From the NCBI GenBank assembly GCA_016212885.1, contig JACRDO010000002.1:1-42530 (forward strand): DNA of 42,530 bases, in the 5' to 3' direction. A program made the position numbers and the translations under genes. Within the stretch, counting starts at the first letter, position 1. Every line of letters starts with the position of its first letter. Below, piece after piece: positions 33,177 through 40,960 of this stretch. The notes under the pieces are model-generated. The model ran no database searches, had not been told where the DNA came from, and saw only the letters and a program-made list of their open reading frames with translations. Source of the DNA: Elusimicrobiota bacterium. GTDB taxonomy: Bacteria; Elusimicrobiota; Elusimicrobia; UBA1565.

Positions 33177-33845
33177 GTGGCGCTCATCGAGCTCAAGGAC
33201 GTCACGAAGGTCTATGACGGGGGCCTGGAGGTCCGGGCTCTAAGCCGCGTCAGCTTCTCCATCGAGGCCGGAGAATTCACCGCGATCGCGGGGCCTTCCG
33301 GGTCGGGGAAGTCCACCCTGCTCAACATCGTCGGGACCCTGGACGCGCCCACCCAAGGAGAGGTCTTCTTCGAAGGCAGGCCCATCTCCCGCCTGAGCGA
33401 GAACGAGCTCGCTGACTTCCGGCTGCGCTCGCTGGGCTTCATCTTCCAGGCCTACAACCTCATCGGGGTGCTGAGCGCCGTCGAGAACGTGGAGTACGTC
33501 TTCGTCCTCCAGGGCACGGCGAAGGAGGAGCGGCGCAGGCGGGCCTCGGAGGCTCTGCGCCGCGTGGGGCTCGAGGCCGAGGCGGACCGGCGGCCCGACC
33601 TGCTCTCGGGGGGCCAGCAGCAGCGGGTCGCGATCGCGCGGGCCATCGTCCACCGCCCGAAGGTCGTGCTGGCGGACGAGCCGACCGCGAACCTCGACTC
33701 GAAGACGGCGGAGTCGCTCCTGGACCTGATGCTGGAGCTCAACGGCGAGAGCGGCGTCACCTTCGTCTTCTCCAGCCATGACGAGAGGGTCCTCTCGCGG
33801 GCGCGCCGGGTGCTGCGCATCCGCGACGGCAGCATCGAATCTTGA
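33177..33845 (+). CDS. LolD/MacB-type ABC transporter ATPase (no permease adjacent)
   Basis: A 222-residue ATPase of the lipoprotein-release/MacB branch. Walker A GPSGSGKST (about 40-48), Q loop FIFQAYNLIG, signature LSGGQQQR (about 143-150), Walker B VVLADEPTANLD (about 163-174) and H loop SSHD are intact. GTG start 33177, three bases after the MBL gene, without a clear ribosome site. In relatives it is followed by an FtsX-type permease; here the next gene, overlapping by 4 bp (TTGA), is a beta-barrel instead. Either the permease is elsewhere or it was lost between these genes. With the barrel it could serve outer-membrane lipid or lipoprotein traffic. Confidence 0.9.
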   Translation: MALIELKDVTKVYDGGLEVRALSRVSFSIEAGEFTAIAGPSGSGKSTLLNIVGTLDAPTQGEVFFEGRPISRLSENELADFRLRSLGFIFQAYNLIGVLSAVENVEYVFVLQGTAKEERRRRASEALRRVGLEAEADRRPDLLSGGQQQRVAIARAIVHRPKVVLADEPTANLDSKTAESLLDLMLELNGESGVTFVFSSHDERVLSRARRVLRIRDGSIES

Positions 33846-34999
33846 CGCGGGCCCGCTGCCTCGCCGCGCTCCTGCTCCTGGCCTGCGCGCATCCGGCGTC
33901 CGCGGGCTTCGAGGCCTCCGGATATCTGAAAAACCTCTACCGCGCCGGCCGCTCCCCATCGACGCGCATCCCTTACCAGGGCGACCTGACCCGGGCGAGG
34001 GCCGGCCTGGAGGCCGACTTCCCGCTCATTCGGGCGCGCGTGGACTACGACCACGAACTGCTTCTGGGGAGCGTCCTGCGCTCCTACGAGTTCTCCCGCT
34101 ACGGCTTCGCAGACCCCCCGGCTCATTTCAACATGGAGCAGACGATCTCATCGGGGAGCGACGCGAGGTACCGCCACCTGCTCTACCGCGGCTGGGTTGA
34201 GGCGCGTTCGCAGGACATTTCGCTCAGGTTCGGCCGCCAGCGCATCGCATGGGGGACCGGCAAGCTCTGGAACCCGACGGATTTCCTCAATCCCTGCCTG
34301 CCGACCGCCCTCGAGCGCGAGGAGCGGCCCGGGGTGGACGCGCTGGCCCTGCGCCAGGGCCTGGGGAGCCTAGGCCAGGCCGAAGCCGTGTACACCTTGG
34401 CGGACCGTTGGCCTGGCTCCGACCTCCTGGCCCGCCTGCGGGGCAACGCGTTCAAGACGGACGTCTCTCTGCTGGCGGGCAAAATCGCCCCCTCGACCTC
34501 GAGTTGGGCCGCGGGGGGGGACTTCGCGGCGGATATCTTCGAGGGCAATCTGCACGGCGAGCTGGTCTACTCGGATCTCCGGGTCCGCTCCCCTTTCTGG
34601 AAGGCGCTGATCGGCTACGACTACGAGTTCGGCGCGGCGCCGAGGTTCTCGTGGATGAAGAGCCTCTGGGTCCTCCTGGAGTACCACTGCAACGGGCAGG
34701 GCGCATCGGACCCCGCCCGATACGACCCCGCGGCCCTGCTGGGCGGCAGGCAGGTCTCCCTTGCGCGCGACTACTTGGGCGCCGGCGTGCGCAAAGAGCT
34801 GCATCCCCTGGTGAAAGCGGAGCTGTACTTGCTCATGAACCTGGACGACGGCAGCAAGTTCCTCATGCCGTCCGTTGACTGGAACGCGCTCAGCGACCTC
34901 CACCTGAGCGCGGGCTGGCAGCGCTTCGGCGGGAGCGCGAGGAGCGAATACGGGCGCCAGCCCAACGCTTTCTATCTGCAGGGGCAGTACTTCTTTTAG
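33842..34999 (+). CDS. Outer-membrane beta-barrel protein
   Basis: A 385-residue protein with signal peptide MTRARCLAALLLLACAHPAS (cleaved near ASA-GFEA). The mature part alternates short polar and aromatic strands (VDYDHELLLGSV, ISLRFGRQRIAWG, LHGELVYSDLRV, LVKAELYLLMN) and ends in FYLQGQYFF, the terminal Phe recognised by the BAM machinery. FGRQRIAWGTGKLWNPTDFL near 127-146 resembles DUF1302/alginate-export-like porins. The start is TTG 33842, overlapping the ABC ATPase stop. Operon position suggests that it receives substrate from, or partners with, the ATPase system. Ligand unknown. Confidence 0.8.
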   Translation: MTRARCLAALLLLACAHPASAGFEASGYLKNLYRAGRSPSTRIPYQGDLTRARAGLEADFPLIRARVDYDHELLLGSVLRSYEFSRYGFADPPAHFNMEQTISSGSDARYRHLLYRGWVEARSQDISLRFGRQRIAWGTGKLWNPTDFLNPCLPTALEREERPGVDALALRQGLGSLGQAEAVYTLADRWPGSDLLARLRGNAFKTDVSLLAGKIAPSTSSWAAGGDFAADIFEGNLHGELVYSDLRVRSPFWKALIGYDYEFGAAPRFSWMKSLWVLLEYHCNGQGASDPARYDPAALLGGRQVSLARDYLGAGVRKELHPLVKAELYLLMNLDDGSKFLMPSVDWNALSDLHLSAGWQRFGGSARSEYGRQPNAFYLQGQYFF

Positions 35000-35017
35000 G
35001 GCGCTTCCGGGTTTTGC

Positions 35018-35668
35018 GTGGGTAAGCATGCGGAAAGTATCGCTATTTCCATCAGAATTTACACTCAAGGTGACGCCCGACGAAGAAAGTTTTTGAGTGA
35101 ACCAAAGATTATCCGACGATGGGCTCACATCATCGGCGAGCATGATGCCGACCCTCTCGTCGAAGCAAGATGGGTTTACCGAATGTTTACCAAGTTTTCG
35201 TCAGGTGGCGCGCGTTGGCGCGCTTCGAAGCTCCTGCCCGTCAAGCAGGTGTATGAGGCCCTCGGGAAGCTCCCGGCCAAGCAGGTGGTCGTGATGCTCG
35301 ACAGCTGCTTCTCCGGCGCCAGGGGCCGCAGCGTGAGCGCGGCCGGGACCCGGCCCCGGGCCCTCTCGATGCGGGAGTCCGAGGCCGGGGACAAGCTCGT
35401 CGTGCTGGCCGCGTCGACCGGCGTACAGATGAGCTCGGACCTGGACAAGGCCAAGCACGGCCTGTTCACCTACTACCTCAAAGGCATGCGGGGGGAAGCG
35501 GATGCCGACGCGGACGGAGTCGTGAGCGTGGGCGAGCTTTACGCCTACTCCCGCGCGCAAGTGGAGCGCGAGGCGTTGCGCGGGCTCAACCGGGACCAGA
35601 CCCCCGCGCTCCTGCCCGCGGCGGCCGCCGAGGAGAGGCTCAAGACCCCGGTCGCCCGCAGCAAGTAG
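35018..35668 (+). pseudogene. Caspase-like (C14) peptidase gene lacking its N-terminal half
   Basis: From about residue 65 the protein reads LPVKQVYEALGKLPAKQVVVM and then LDSCFSGARGRS, the catalytic Cys segment of prokaryotic caspase homologs, followed by VVLAASTGVQMSS, HGLFTYYLKG and an acidic DADADGVVSVGELY end. The catalytic His (GHG) strand that should lie about 50 residues before the Cys is absent. The first 65 codons (35018-35210) show no family similarity and are markedly less GC-rich than the rest, so foreign or rearranged DNA appears joined to a truncated gene. The ATG/GTG start is arbitrary. Activity is unlikely. Confidence 0.7.
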
Positions 35669-35720
35669 GCCTGCGCGCTTTCGTTAACTTTTCCTTCACA
35701 TCTTCCGCCGTGAGTAGAGT

Positions 35721-36866
35721 ATGATATCCATGATGGGCTCCGGTTCCGCTCCGAATTCCCCCGGCCCCGCGCCTGGCGTCCTTCCCTTTTTGGAGCAAAG
35801 CCTGCGGGCGTTCTTCTCTCCCCGGTCCGCTTTCGCGCAGTGCCGGGCGGGGCCTGAGCCGGGGATCGCGGAGATCGCGGCAAGCCTGTTCTTCTGGGCC
35901 GCGGCGGCCTCCTCGTTTGGAGCGGCCGCGGGCCTCTGGACAAACCCCAAGCTGCCGGCCCTTGATGAGAGCCGGGTCTACGCGGCCATCGCAGCCGGAG
36001 CCGCGATCCTGGCAGCTGCCGGAGCCTTGGCCGGCGCCGTCGCCCACCTTCTTGGAACGGCGGTCGGGAGCGCTGCGCCGTTGTCCAGGGGCCTGGCGCT
36101 TGCGGCCCTGCTCGCGCCCGCTGCCGTGATCGCGGCCCCGGCTTCGGTCTGCGCAATCCCAGGTCTTTGGCTGCTGGCCCCCGCCGCGGTATTCTGGCCC
36201 CTGGCCTTGGGCTTCGAGGAGCTCTACCAGGCCGCCCAGCCGAAAGCCCTGGCCTGCTCGGCCGTCTTGGCCCTGGGCCTGGCCGGGCTGGGGTTCGCAG
36301 GAGGCCGCGGCCTGGGGTTGACGGAGACGAAGAAGTCCGAAACCGGCTCTGCGGCCGTTTCCACCGCTGCTCTGAAGATGCCTGGCGCGCGCCATTCAGG
36401 CGCGCGGCCGGCCCAGGCTCCGGCCGCGGAGAATCCCGCTCAGAACGAGCCTCCCAGATCCAGCGTGGACATGGTGCGGGGGAGCGGCGCCGTGCCCGCA
36501 CCGAGCGGAGAAGAGTCCCCGCAAACGTCTCAAATGCCGGGGGCTTTCCCGCCGACAGGGGGCTCCACGGACAAGACGCTGAAATCCCTGGATCATTGGA
36601 GCAAACAGCTCGAGGAAGGCTCGGAGCTCACCAAGAACCTCACCCCTGAGCAGAAGGCCCAGGCCCAGGCTCTCAAGGAGACCCTGGACAACGTGCGCAA
36701 GCAGACCGCTCAGACCGGCGTGCCGCAGGATAAAACCCAGCTCCTCCTGCAGATCATGCAGGTGGTGGGCCAGGCGCGAACGCAGAAAGCGGAGAAGGAG
36801 CGGCAGGAGCAGGAAGACAAGAAACCGCGCAAGAAACACCCCAAGCGGGCGGTCGAGAACGAATGA
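35721..36866 (+). CDS. Yip1-like membrane protein with charged C-terminal tail
   Basis: A 381-residue inner-membrane protein. It begins with a cytoplasmic lead (LEQSLRAFFSPRSAFAQ) typical of Yip1-domain proteins, then about five hydrophobic helices between residues 50 and 195 (AAIAAGAAILAAAGALAGAV is one). Residues 200-300 are Ala/Pro-rich, and 290-381 form a helix with many Lys, Gln and Glu (EQKAQAQALKETLDNVRKQT ... RKKHPKRAVENE). Start: ATG 35721, or ATG 35730/35733, the latter following TATGAT at 35720-35725, which could be a -10. It overlaps the pseudokinase gene by 4 bp (ATGA), so they probably work together. Function unknown. Confidence 0.7.
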   Translation: MISMMGSGSAPNSPGPAPGVLPFLEQSLRAFFSPRSAFAQCRAGPEPGIAEIAASLFFWAAAASSFGAAAGLWTNPKLPALDESRVYAAIAAGAAILAAAGALAGAVAHLLGTAVGSAAPLSRGLALAALLAPAAVIAAPASVCAIPGLWLLAPAAVFWPLALGFEELYQAAQPKALACSAVLALGLAGLGFAGGRGLGLTETKKSETGSAAVSTAALKMPGARHSGARPAQAPAAENPAQNEPPRSSVDMVRGSGAVPAPSGEESPQTSQMPGAFPPTGGSTDKTLKSLDHWSKQLEEGSELTKNLTPEQKAQAQALKETLDNVRKQTAQTGVPQDKTQLLLQIMQVVGQARTQKAEKERQEQEDKKPRKKHPKRAVENE

Positions 36867-38386
36867 AGGCGCTAGTGCTGCGACCGGTCCTGATCGCGGC
36901 GCTGGCCGCGTTCGCGCCCCTGGGCGCTGGGGCCCAGACCGGAGAATGGGCGCCGCCCCTGGACCGGAGAAGGGGCGAGTTGAAAAACGCGGAGAAGAAT
37001 CTGGGCGAGGCCCTGACCCGACTCGAGCAGGCGCTCCAGCCGCTGGAGTCCCTCGCGCAGAGCTATCCCCTGCAGCCTGACCCCAGGATACTCGGCCCCA
37101 AGCGCGAGGCCGCGCGCTTGGGGCTCCAGCGCCTGCACAAGGAGGCTCTTGCCGCGGACAAGGACCTCGGCGCCCTGCGGGGCCTCGCGGACACGATGCT
37201 CGTCTTCGCGGCGCTCGGCGCAACGGCCAAGGATTCGAGCGTTCCGGCGGCCCAGCGCCCGGAATTCATGGATGTGGAGCGCAGAGGGAAGATGGAGCTG
37301 CGGTCGGAGAATGTCCGGATTCATGCCCGCGCGGCCCTTTCAGCGGATGAAGCCGCTTGGACCAAGGCTTTGGATACGTTCGAGCGCAGGCGCCGCGTCG
37401 CGCGCAAGGCCGCGATGCCGGGAGGCGCGCTCCTGGCCGCTCTCGCGCTCCTGCTCGCAATGAAGCCTCGGCCCAAGGAGCCGGCCCCGGAGGCTTCGGC
37501 GCCCGCCGCCCTTGCGGCCGCGTTCAGGGAAGCGCCGTCCCCGACGGCAAGCCTTGCTCCGCCTCCGGAGGGGGCGGCCGCGCAGCTCGCCCAAGGATTC
37601 AGGGTCATCGGGCCCGCGGCGTGGTCCGCGGGCGGCCCCTTCTTCGATGCCCAGGCCCCTGACGGCCGGGGGGTCATGGCCCGGCGCGTGGACCCGTCCT
37701 TGTTCCTCGACCAGAAGGAAGAGCCGCTCGTCATCGCCGCTGCTCAGGCCGCGTGCAGGCTCTCGCACCCGGGCCTTGCGCGCGTGCTCGGCGCCTTCCA
37801 GCACCAAGGAGCCCTGTTCATCGCCTCGGAGAGGCCGGCTGGGACCCTGCTTTCCACCTGCCTGGGAGAGGGCCGCCGCATGCAGCTGCGCGCGGTGAAG
37901 ATGGTCGTCTCCCAGGCGGCCGCGGCCCTGGATTTCGCCCACGGCCAAGGCTTCGCTCACCTGGCCCTGCATCCAGGGGAGTTCTTCGTGACGGACCAGG
38001 GCCGGACCACCGTGGCGGAGCTGGGCGTGGCCCACCCCCTGCGTCTGCTCTGCTCCCGGAAGAGCCGGCCTGAATCCGAGGCCGCGGCTCCCTTCCTCGC
38101 CCCTGAGCTCGAGCTCGGCGATGCCCGGCCCGCAGCGGATGTCTATGCCCTGGCCGCGATCGCCTACCGTCTGCTGGCCGGCGCGCCGCCGTTCCCAGGC
38201 CCGAACCCGCTGTCCCGCAAGAGAGCCATGGCGTTCATCCCCCTGTCCAAGATCCTGCCGGCCGCGGGCATCGACGCGGTATTCATCCGAGCCTTGGCGA
38301 ACGAGCCCGCGCGCAGGCACAAGAAGGCCGGGGAGTTCGCAGCTGCCCTCTCGGCCCTGCCCGAGCCCGCCCTGCCGAAAGCCTGA
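36863..38386 (+). CDS. Membrane-anchored protein-kinase-like protein, probably a pseudokinase
   Basis: A 507-residue protein. Signal segment at 1-24, a periplasmic coiled region (LKNAEKNLGEALTRLEQAL), one membrane helix near 190-205 (GGALLAALALLLAM), a Pro/Ala linker, then a kinase-like domain from about 245. Recognisable kinase features are LSHPGLARVLG, DFAHGQGFAHLALHPGEFFV in the catalytic-loop position, FLAPELELG (APE) and DVYALAAIAYRLLAGAPPF. The usual Lys is MARRV, the HRD Asp is replaced (HLALHP), and DFG is VAELG, so catalysis is unlikely. The linker contains the second 69-bp palindromic element (37515-37583). It overlaps the Yip1-like gene by 4 bp. Confidence 0.8.
   Translation: MKALVLRPVLIAALAAFAPLGAGAQTGEWAPPLDRRRGELKNAEKNLGEALTRLEQALQPLESLAQSYPLQPDPRILGPKREAARLGLQRLHKEALAADKDLGALRGLADTMLVFAALGATAKDSSVPAAQRPEFMDVERRGKMELRSENVRIHARAALSADEAAWTKALDTFERRRRVARKAAMPGGALLAALALLLAMKPRPKEPAPEASAPAALAAAFREAPSPTASLAPPPEGAAAQLAQGFRVIGPAAWSAGGPFFDAQAPDGRGVMARRVDPSLFLDQKEEPLVIAAAQAACRLSHPGLARVLGAFQHQGALFIASERPAGTLLSTCLGEGRRMQLRAVKMVVSQAAAALDFAHGQGFAHLALHPGEFFVTDQGRTTVAELGVAHPLRLLCSRKSRPESEAAAPFLAPELELGDARPAADVYALAAIAYRLLAGAPPFPGPNPLSRKRAMAFIPLSKILPAAGIDAVFIRALANEPARRHKKAGEFAAALSALPEPALPKA
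37515..37583 (-). repeat. 69-bp palindromic element, copy 2, in frame in the pseudokinase
   Basis: The reverse complement of this stretch matches 32015-32083 in 63 of 69 bases. Here the element is read from the other strand and gives AAFREAPSPTASLAPPPEG, a Pro/Ala linker. Thus the element is open in at least two of its six frames. It carries the same central GCCGTC/GACGGC stem. 69 is a multiple of three, so insertion keeps the frame. Confidence 0.85.
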
Positions 38387-38448
38387 GCGTCTGCATCCCC
38401 GCCAGGATCGGGTTCGCTGAATGCTTGCCCTCAGGAACGGAACGCCGC

Positions 38449-38877
38449 CTATTTCGTCGGCCCTTCAGGCTTCTGTTCCGCTTTCGGCCCTTTTGCGCCG
38501 CAGGCGCACTTGTGGTTCTTCTTGAACTCTTCCCGCTTGCCGTCCTGCTGCTTGCGGAATTCCTCTTTCTCGGCGTCCTGCCGCTTCCTGAACTCGGCCT
38601 TGGCCGCCTTCTTCTCCTCGGCTTTCTTGTCCTTCAGAGTCGCATGGAAGGCTTCCTTGTCCGCCTTCATCTGCTTGTGGAAGGCTTCGTTGTCGGCTTT
38701 CATCTGCATGCGGAAGACCTTGCAGTCCGGGCACATCTTCTTCCCATGCTTCTGCGGGCCGCCGGCCTGCTCCTGCTTCTGCTCATCCGCGGGTTTCCCT
38801 TTCTCCTCCGCGAACGCCGCGGTTGAGACCAACAGCGCGGCGAGAGCCGCAAGCCCTGCGAAGCGCCTCGTTTTCAT
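38449..38877 (-). CDS. Secreted Lys/Glu-rich coiled protein with CPDC and CACG motifs
   Basis: A 142-residue protein with a signal peptide (MKTRRFAGLAALAALLVSTA, cleaved near AFA-EEKG). The mature chain is highly charged and helical. A near-repeat MKADNEAFHKQ/MKADKEAFHAT is followed by heptad-like FRKRQDAEKEEFRKQQDGKR. C-x2-C (MCPDC, about 48-52) near the start and CACG near the end could clamp the coil through a metal or disulfides; the two His in the repeat could also bind metal. GAGGAG stands 8 bases before ATG 38877. I do not recognise the family. A periplasmic metal buffer is a guess. The gene stands alone on the minus strand. Confidence 0.65.
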   Translation of the reverse strand: MKTRRFAGLAALAALLVSTAAFAEEKGKPADEQKQEQAGGPQKHGKKMCPDCKVFRMQMKADNEAFHKQMKADKEAFHATLKDKKAEEKKAAKAEFRKRQDAEKEEFRKQQDGKREEFKKNHKCACGAKGPKAEQKPEGPTK

Positions 38878-39069
38878 CGATGTTCTCCTCGCCGTTGAGG
38901 CCGCAGCCTCATCCGGCTCCTATCTATAATACGAGCGGGACGCGAAAAAGTTCCATTGCGCCGCTGCCGGTTCATGATAGCATACTCGGCGCAAAGCCGG
39001 CGGGCGATGGCGATAAAGCCGTCCGTGAAGGCCGGCGCGAGAGGCGGGGCCGCGCTTGCGTCCGGAGCC
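38878..39069. other. Intergenic spacer upstream of the coiled-protein gene
   Basis: This 192-bp spacer lies between two minus-strand genes. On the minus strand TATTAT near 38926-38931 could be a -10 for the coiled-protein gene, about 50 bases from its ATG; I found no good -35. A plus-strand frame across it lacks protein-like composition. Confidence 0.35.
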
Positions 39070-39465
39070 TTATGCTCCGCCCGTCACGCGCAGCACGACC
39101 GAATCCTTGATCCCTTTGCGGACCTCTTCGACGTACAGGGAGTACTTGTCGACGGCGACGCGCTGCCCGGCGTGGACGTCGAAATCCTTCTCCTGCGGGG
39201 GGTTGCCCGGGATGAGAAGCATCAGCCCGGCCACCAGGCCGCGCTTCTTGGCCCCGGCCTCATCGACGTACTCGGACTTCCTCACGAATCCGAGGCCGAT
39301 GCGCAGCTCATCGACGGAGCCGGTCGTGCCCTGGGCGATTGAGAGCACCAAGCCGCCTTCCCCGGGGACCGGCGCCCTTTCGATCTGCGTGCAGCCCGTC
39401 AAGAAGCAGACGGCCGCCAAAACTGGAAGCCCTCCCAACAGCCGCCCATGTGCCCCGGCTCTCAT
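39070..39465 (-). CDS. Small lipoprotein
   Basis: A 131-residue protein. ATG 39465 follows GAGGTG at the right distance; GTG 39474 is a weaker start. The N-terminus MRAGAHGRLLGG leads into the hydrophobic LPVLAAVCF and lipobox LTGC near residue 24, so it should be lipidated after cleavage. The mature 107 residues (LVLSIAQGTTGSVDELRIGL ... VHAGQRVAVDKYSLYVEEV ... DSVVLRV) look like one compact beta domain. No family recognised. It starts 10 bp after the calpain-like gene stop on the same strand, so it may be an inhibitor, anchor or partner of that protease. Confidence 0.7.
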   Translation of the reverse strand: MRAGAHGRLLGGLPVLAAVCFLTGCTQIERAPVPGEGGLVLSIAQGTTGSVDELRIGLGFVRKSEYVDEAGAKKRGLVAGLMLLIPGNPPQEKDFDVHAGQRVAVDKYSLYVEEVRKGIKDSVVLRVTGGA

Positions 39466-39475
39466 GTTCGCCACC

Positions 39476-40789
39476 TCAGTCGATAGGATTGACGGAGACC
39501 ATGCCGTAATTCCTCTTGAACTGCTCCTCGCTCAGCACGGCGTCCTTGTATCCCCAGGGGTTGCCCATGGTGATGGTCCTATCTTTCTTGTCGATATTCT
39601 TGACGTAGTACATGTGCTGCCCGACGACGCCCTTGGAGTCGTCGAGGAGGAAATCCGGCAAGGTGCCCGCGGTGATCGCGTAGCCCTTGTCGTCCCATTC
39701 CGCCAGCTTGTCGAAGCTCGTGAGGATCGCCGCATGGTACTGGGTGTTCGTCCCGGTGAGCAGCTCCAGCTCCGGGCCGCCCAGGCCGCCCGTGCTGATG
39801 CTGTTGTAGGAGCCGCGGTACTTGGCGTAGGCCTTCTCCGCCACCATGGTCCACAGTTCCGGATTGCTGCCGGAGGAATCCCCGTATTTGGCGAAAGCGG
39901 GGTTCCCGTACTCGATCGGGAACGCGTTGTCCACGGTCACGGCCACATCCGTGTACTCGGGCTTCCAGAACTCCCAGAAGTTGCGCTTCTGATGGAAGGT
40001 GAGCGAGTAGGTGCCGTTGCCGTTGTCCTTGATCATGTCCCGGATGGCGCCCGGGTCGTTCTTCGCCACCGCGGCCAGAGACGCGAGATAATAGCAGTCC
40101 CCGATGCCTCCCTGCTTCACGTCGCCGGCGGATACGGCGTCGGAGTCGCCCTTCCCTTTGATGAACAGGTCGCCCTTCTTCTCCTCGTAGGCGATGGCGG
40201 ATTTCTTCTCGCATCCGAAGATCCAGAATTTGCAGTTGAGGTTGTCGAACTTGGGGTTGTCGGGCTGCTTCTCCGGCTTCGCCTCCGCCTCCGGGGAAGG
40301 AGACGGCACGGGCTTCTTGAACAGCGAAGCCCAATCCACTTTGGCGCTCTTGGATGCCGACGCGTTCACCGAAGCCGCGGGGCCGCCCAGAAGCGCCTTG
40401 GGGTCTGAGGGCAGAAAGGGGGAGGAGAGCAGTGGATTGCGGGAGGGCGGCTTCTTCGACGAGGCTTTTTGAGCGGCCGAATAAAGATTGCAGCGCGGGT
40501 CCCCCTTCTTGCAGACCGCCCGGCCGAGGCCCGGATCAGGGACGGCTGAGAAAGCGGCATTCGAGCCCGCGTTCTTGGCCGGACCCGCTTTCCCGAGGCT
40601 CTTTTTCTTCGAGGCTTGGTCCGCGCACTTCCCATTGACCTTTTTTGAGCAGTCGCTCGAATCCGCCTTGAGCGACGGCTTGGACAGCGCGGAGACTCTC
40701 TGATCCGCGGCCCCGGCGCTCCGGCTCATGACGGCCAGGGCCAGGACCGCGATCGCCGGCCCGATGGAGCTTCGTTTTGGGAAAATCAT
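39476..40789 (-). CDS. Secreted calpain-like (C2 family) cysteine protease
   Basis: A 437-residue protein. From ATG 40789 (GGGGGA 7 bases upstream) it begins with a signal peptide, MIFPKRSSIGPAIAVLALAV. A low-complexity Lys/Ser-rich region (about 25-190) precedes the peptidase domain: QGGIGDCYYLASLAAVAK with the catalytic Cys (about 222), ELWTMVAEKAYAKYRG, then VVGQHMYYVKNI holding the His and MGNPWG the Asn of the C2 triad. The usual GH before the His is QH here. Calpain-type proteases are uncommon in bacteria. The pro-region with paired Cys may keep it inactive until export. ATG 40804 is an alternative start. Confidence 0.85.
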   Translation of the reverse strand: MIFPKRSSIGPAIAVLALAVMSRSAGAADQRVSALSKPSLKADSSDCSKKVNGKCADQASKKKSLGKAGPAKNAGSNAAFSAVPDPGLGRAVCKKGDPRCNLYSAAQKASSKKPPSRNPLLSSPFLPSDPKALLGGPAASVNASASKSAKVDWASLFKKPVPSPSPEAEAKPEKQPDNPKFDNLNCKFWIFGCEKKSAIAYEEKKGDLFIKGKGDSDAVSAGDVKQGGIGDCYYLASLAAVAKNDPGAIRDMIKDNGNGTYSLTFHQKRNFWEFWKPEYTDVAVTVDNAFPIEYGNPAFAKYGDSSGSNPELWTMVAEKAYAKYRGSYNSISTGGLGGPELELLTGTNTQYHAAILTSFDKLAEWDDKGYAITAGTLPDFLLDDSKGVVGQHMYYVKNIDKKDRTITMGNPWGYKDAVLSEEQFKRNYGMVSVNPID

Positions 40790-40960
40790 ATGGCTATCCC
40801 CCATCCTATCCTATGCCGTGACTATAAGTATATAGGACCCGAGCCCCATCTCGCCAGGGTCCAAAGGCCTATGTGAGCCGCTTCGGCAAGGATGCCTCGC
40901 TTTCCGGGGACATGGACCCCGGCCGCTACGGCAAGAAGCCGTCGCTATGCGTGATCGGGG

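Noticed and set aside
38425-38826. A hydrophobic plus-strand frame opposite the coiled secreted protein
   Set aside because: Leu/Phe-rich reading is the complement of Lys/Glu codons; no ribosome site.
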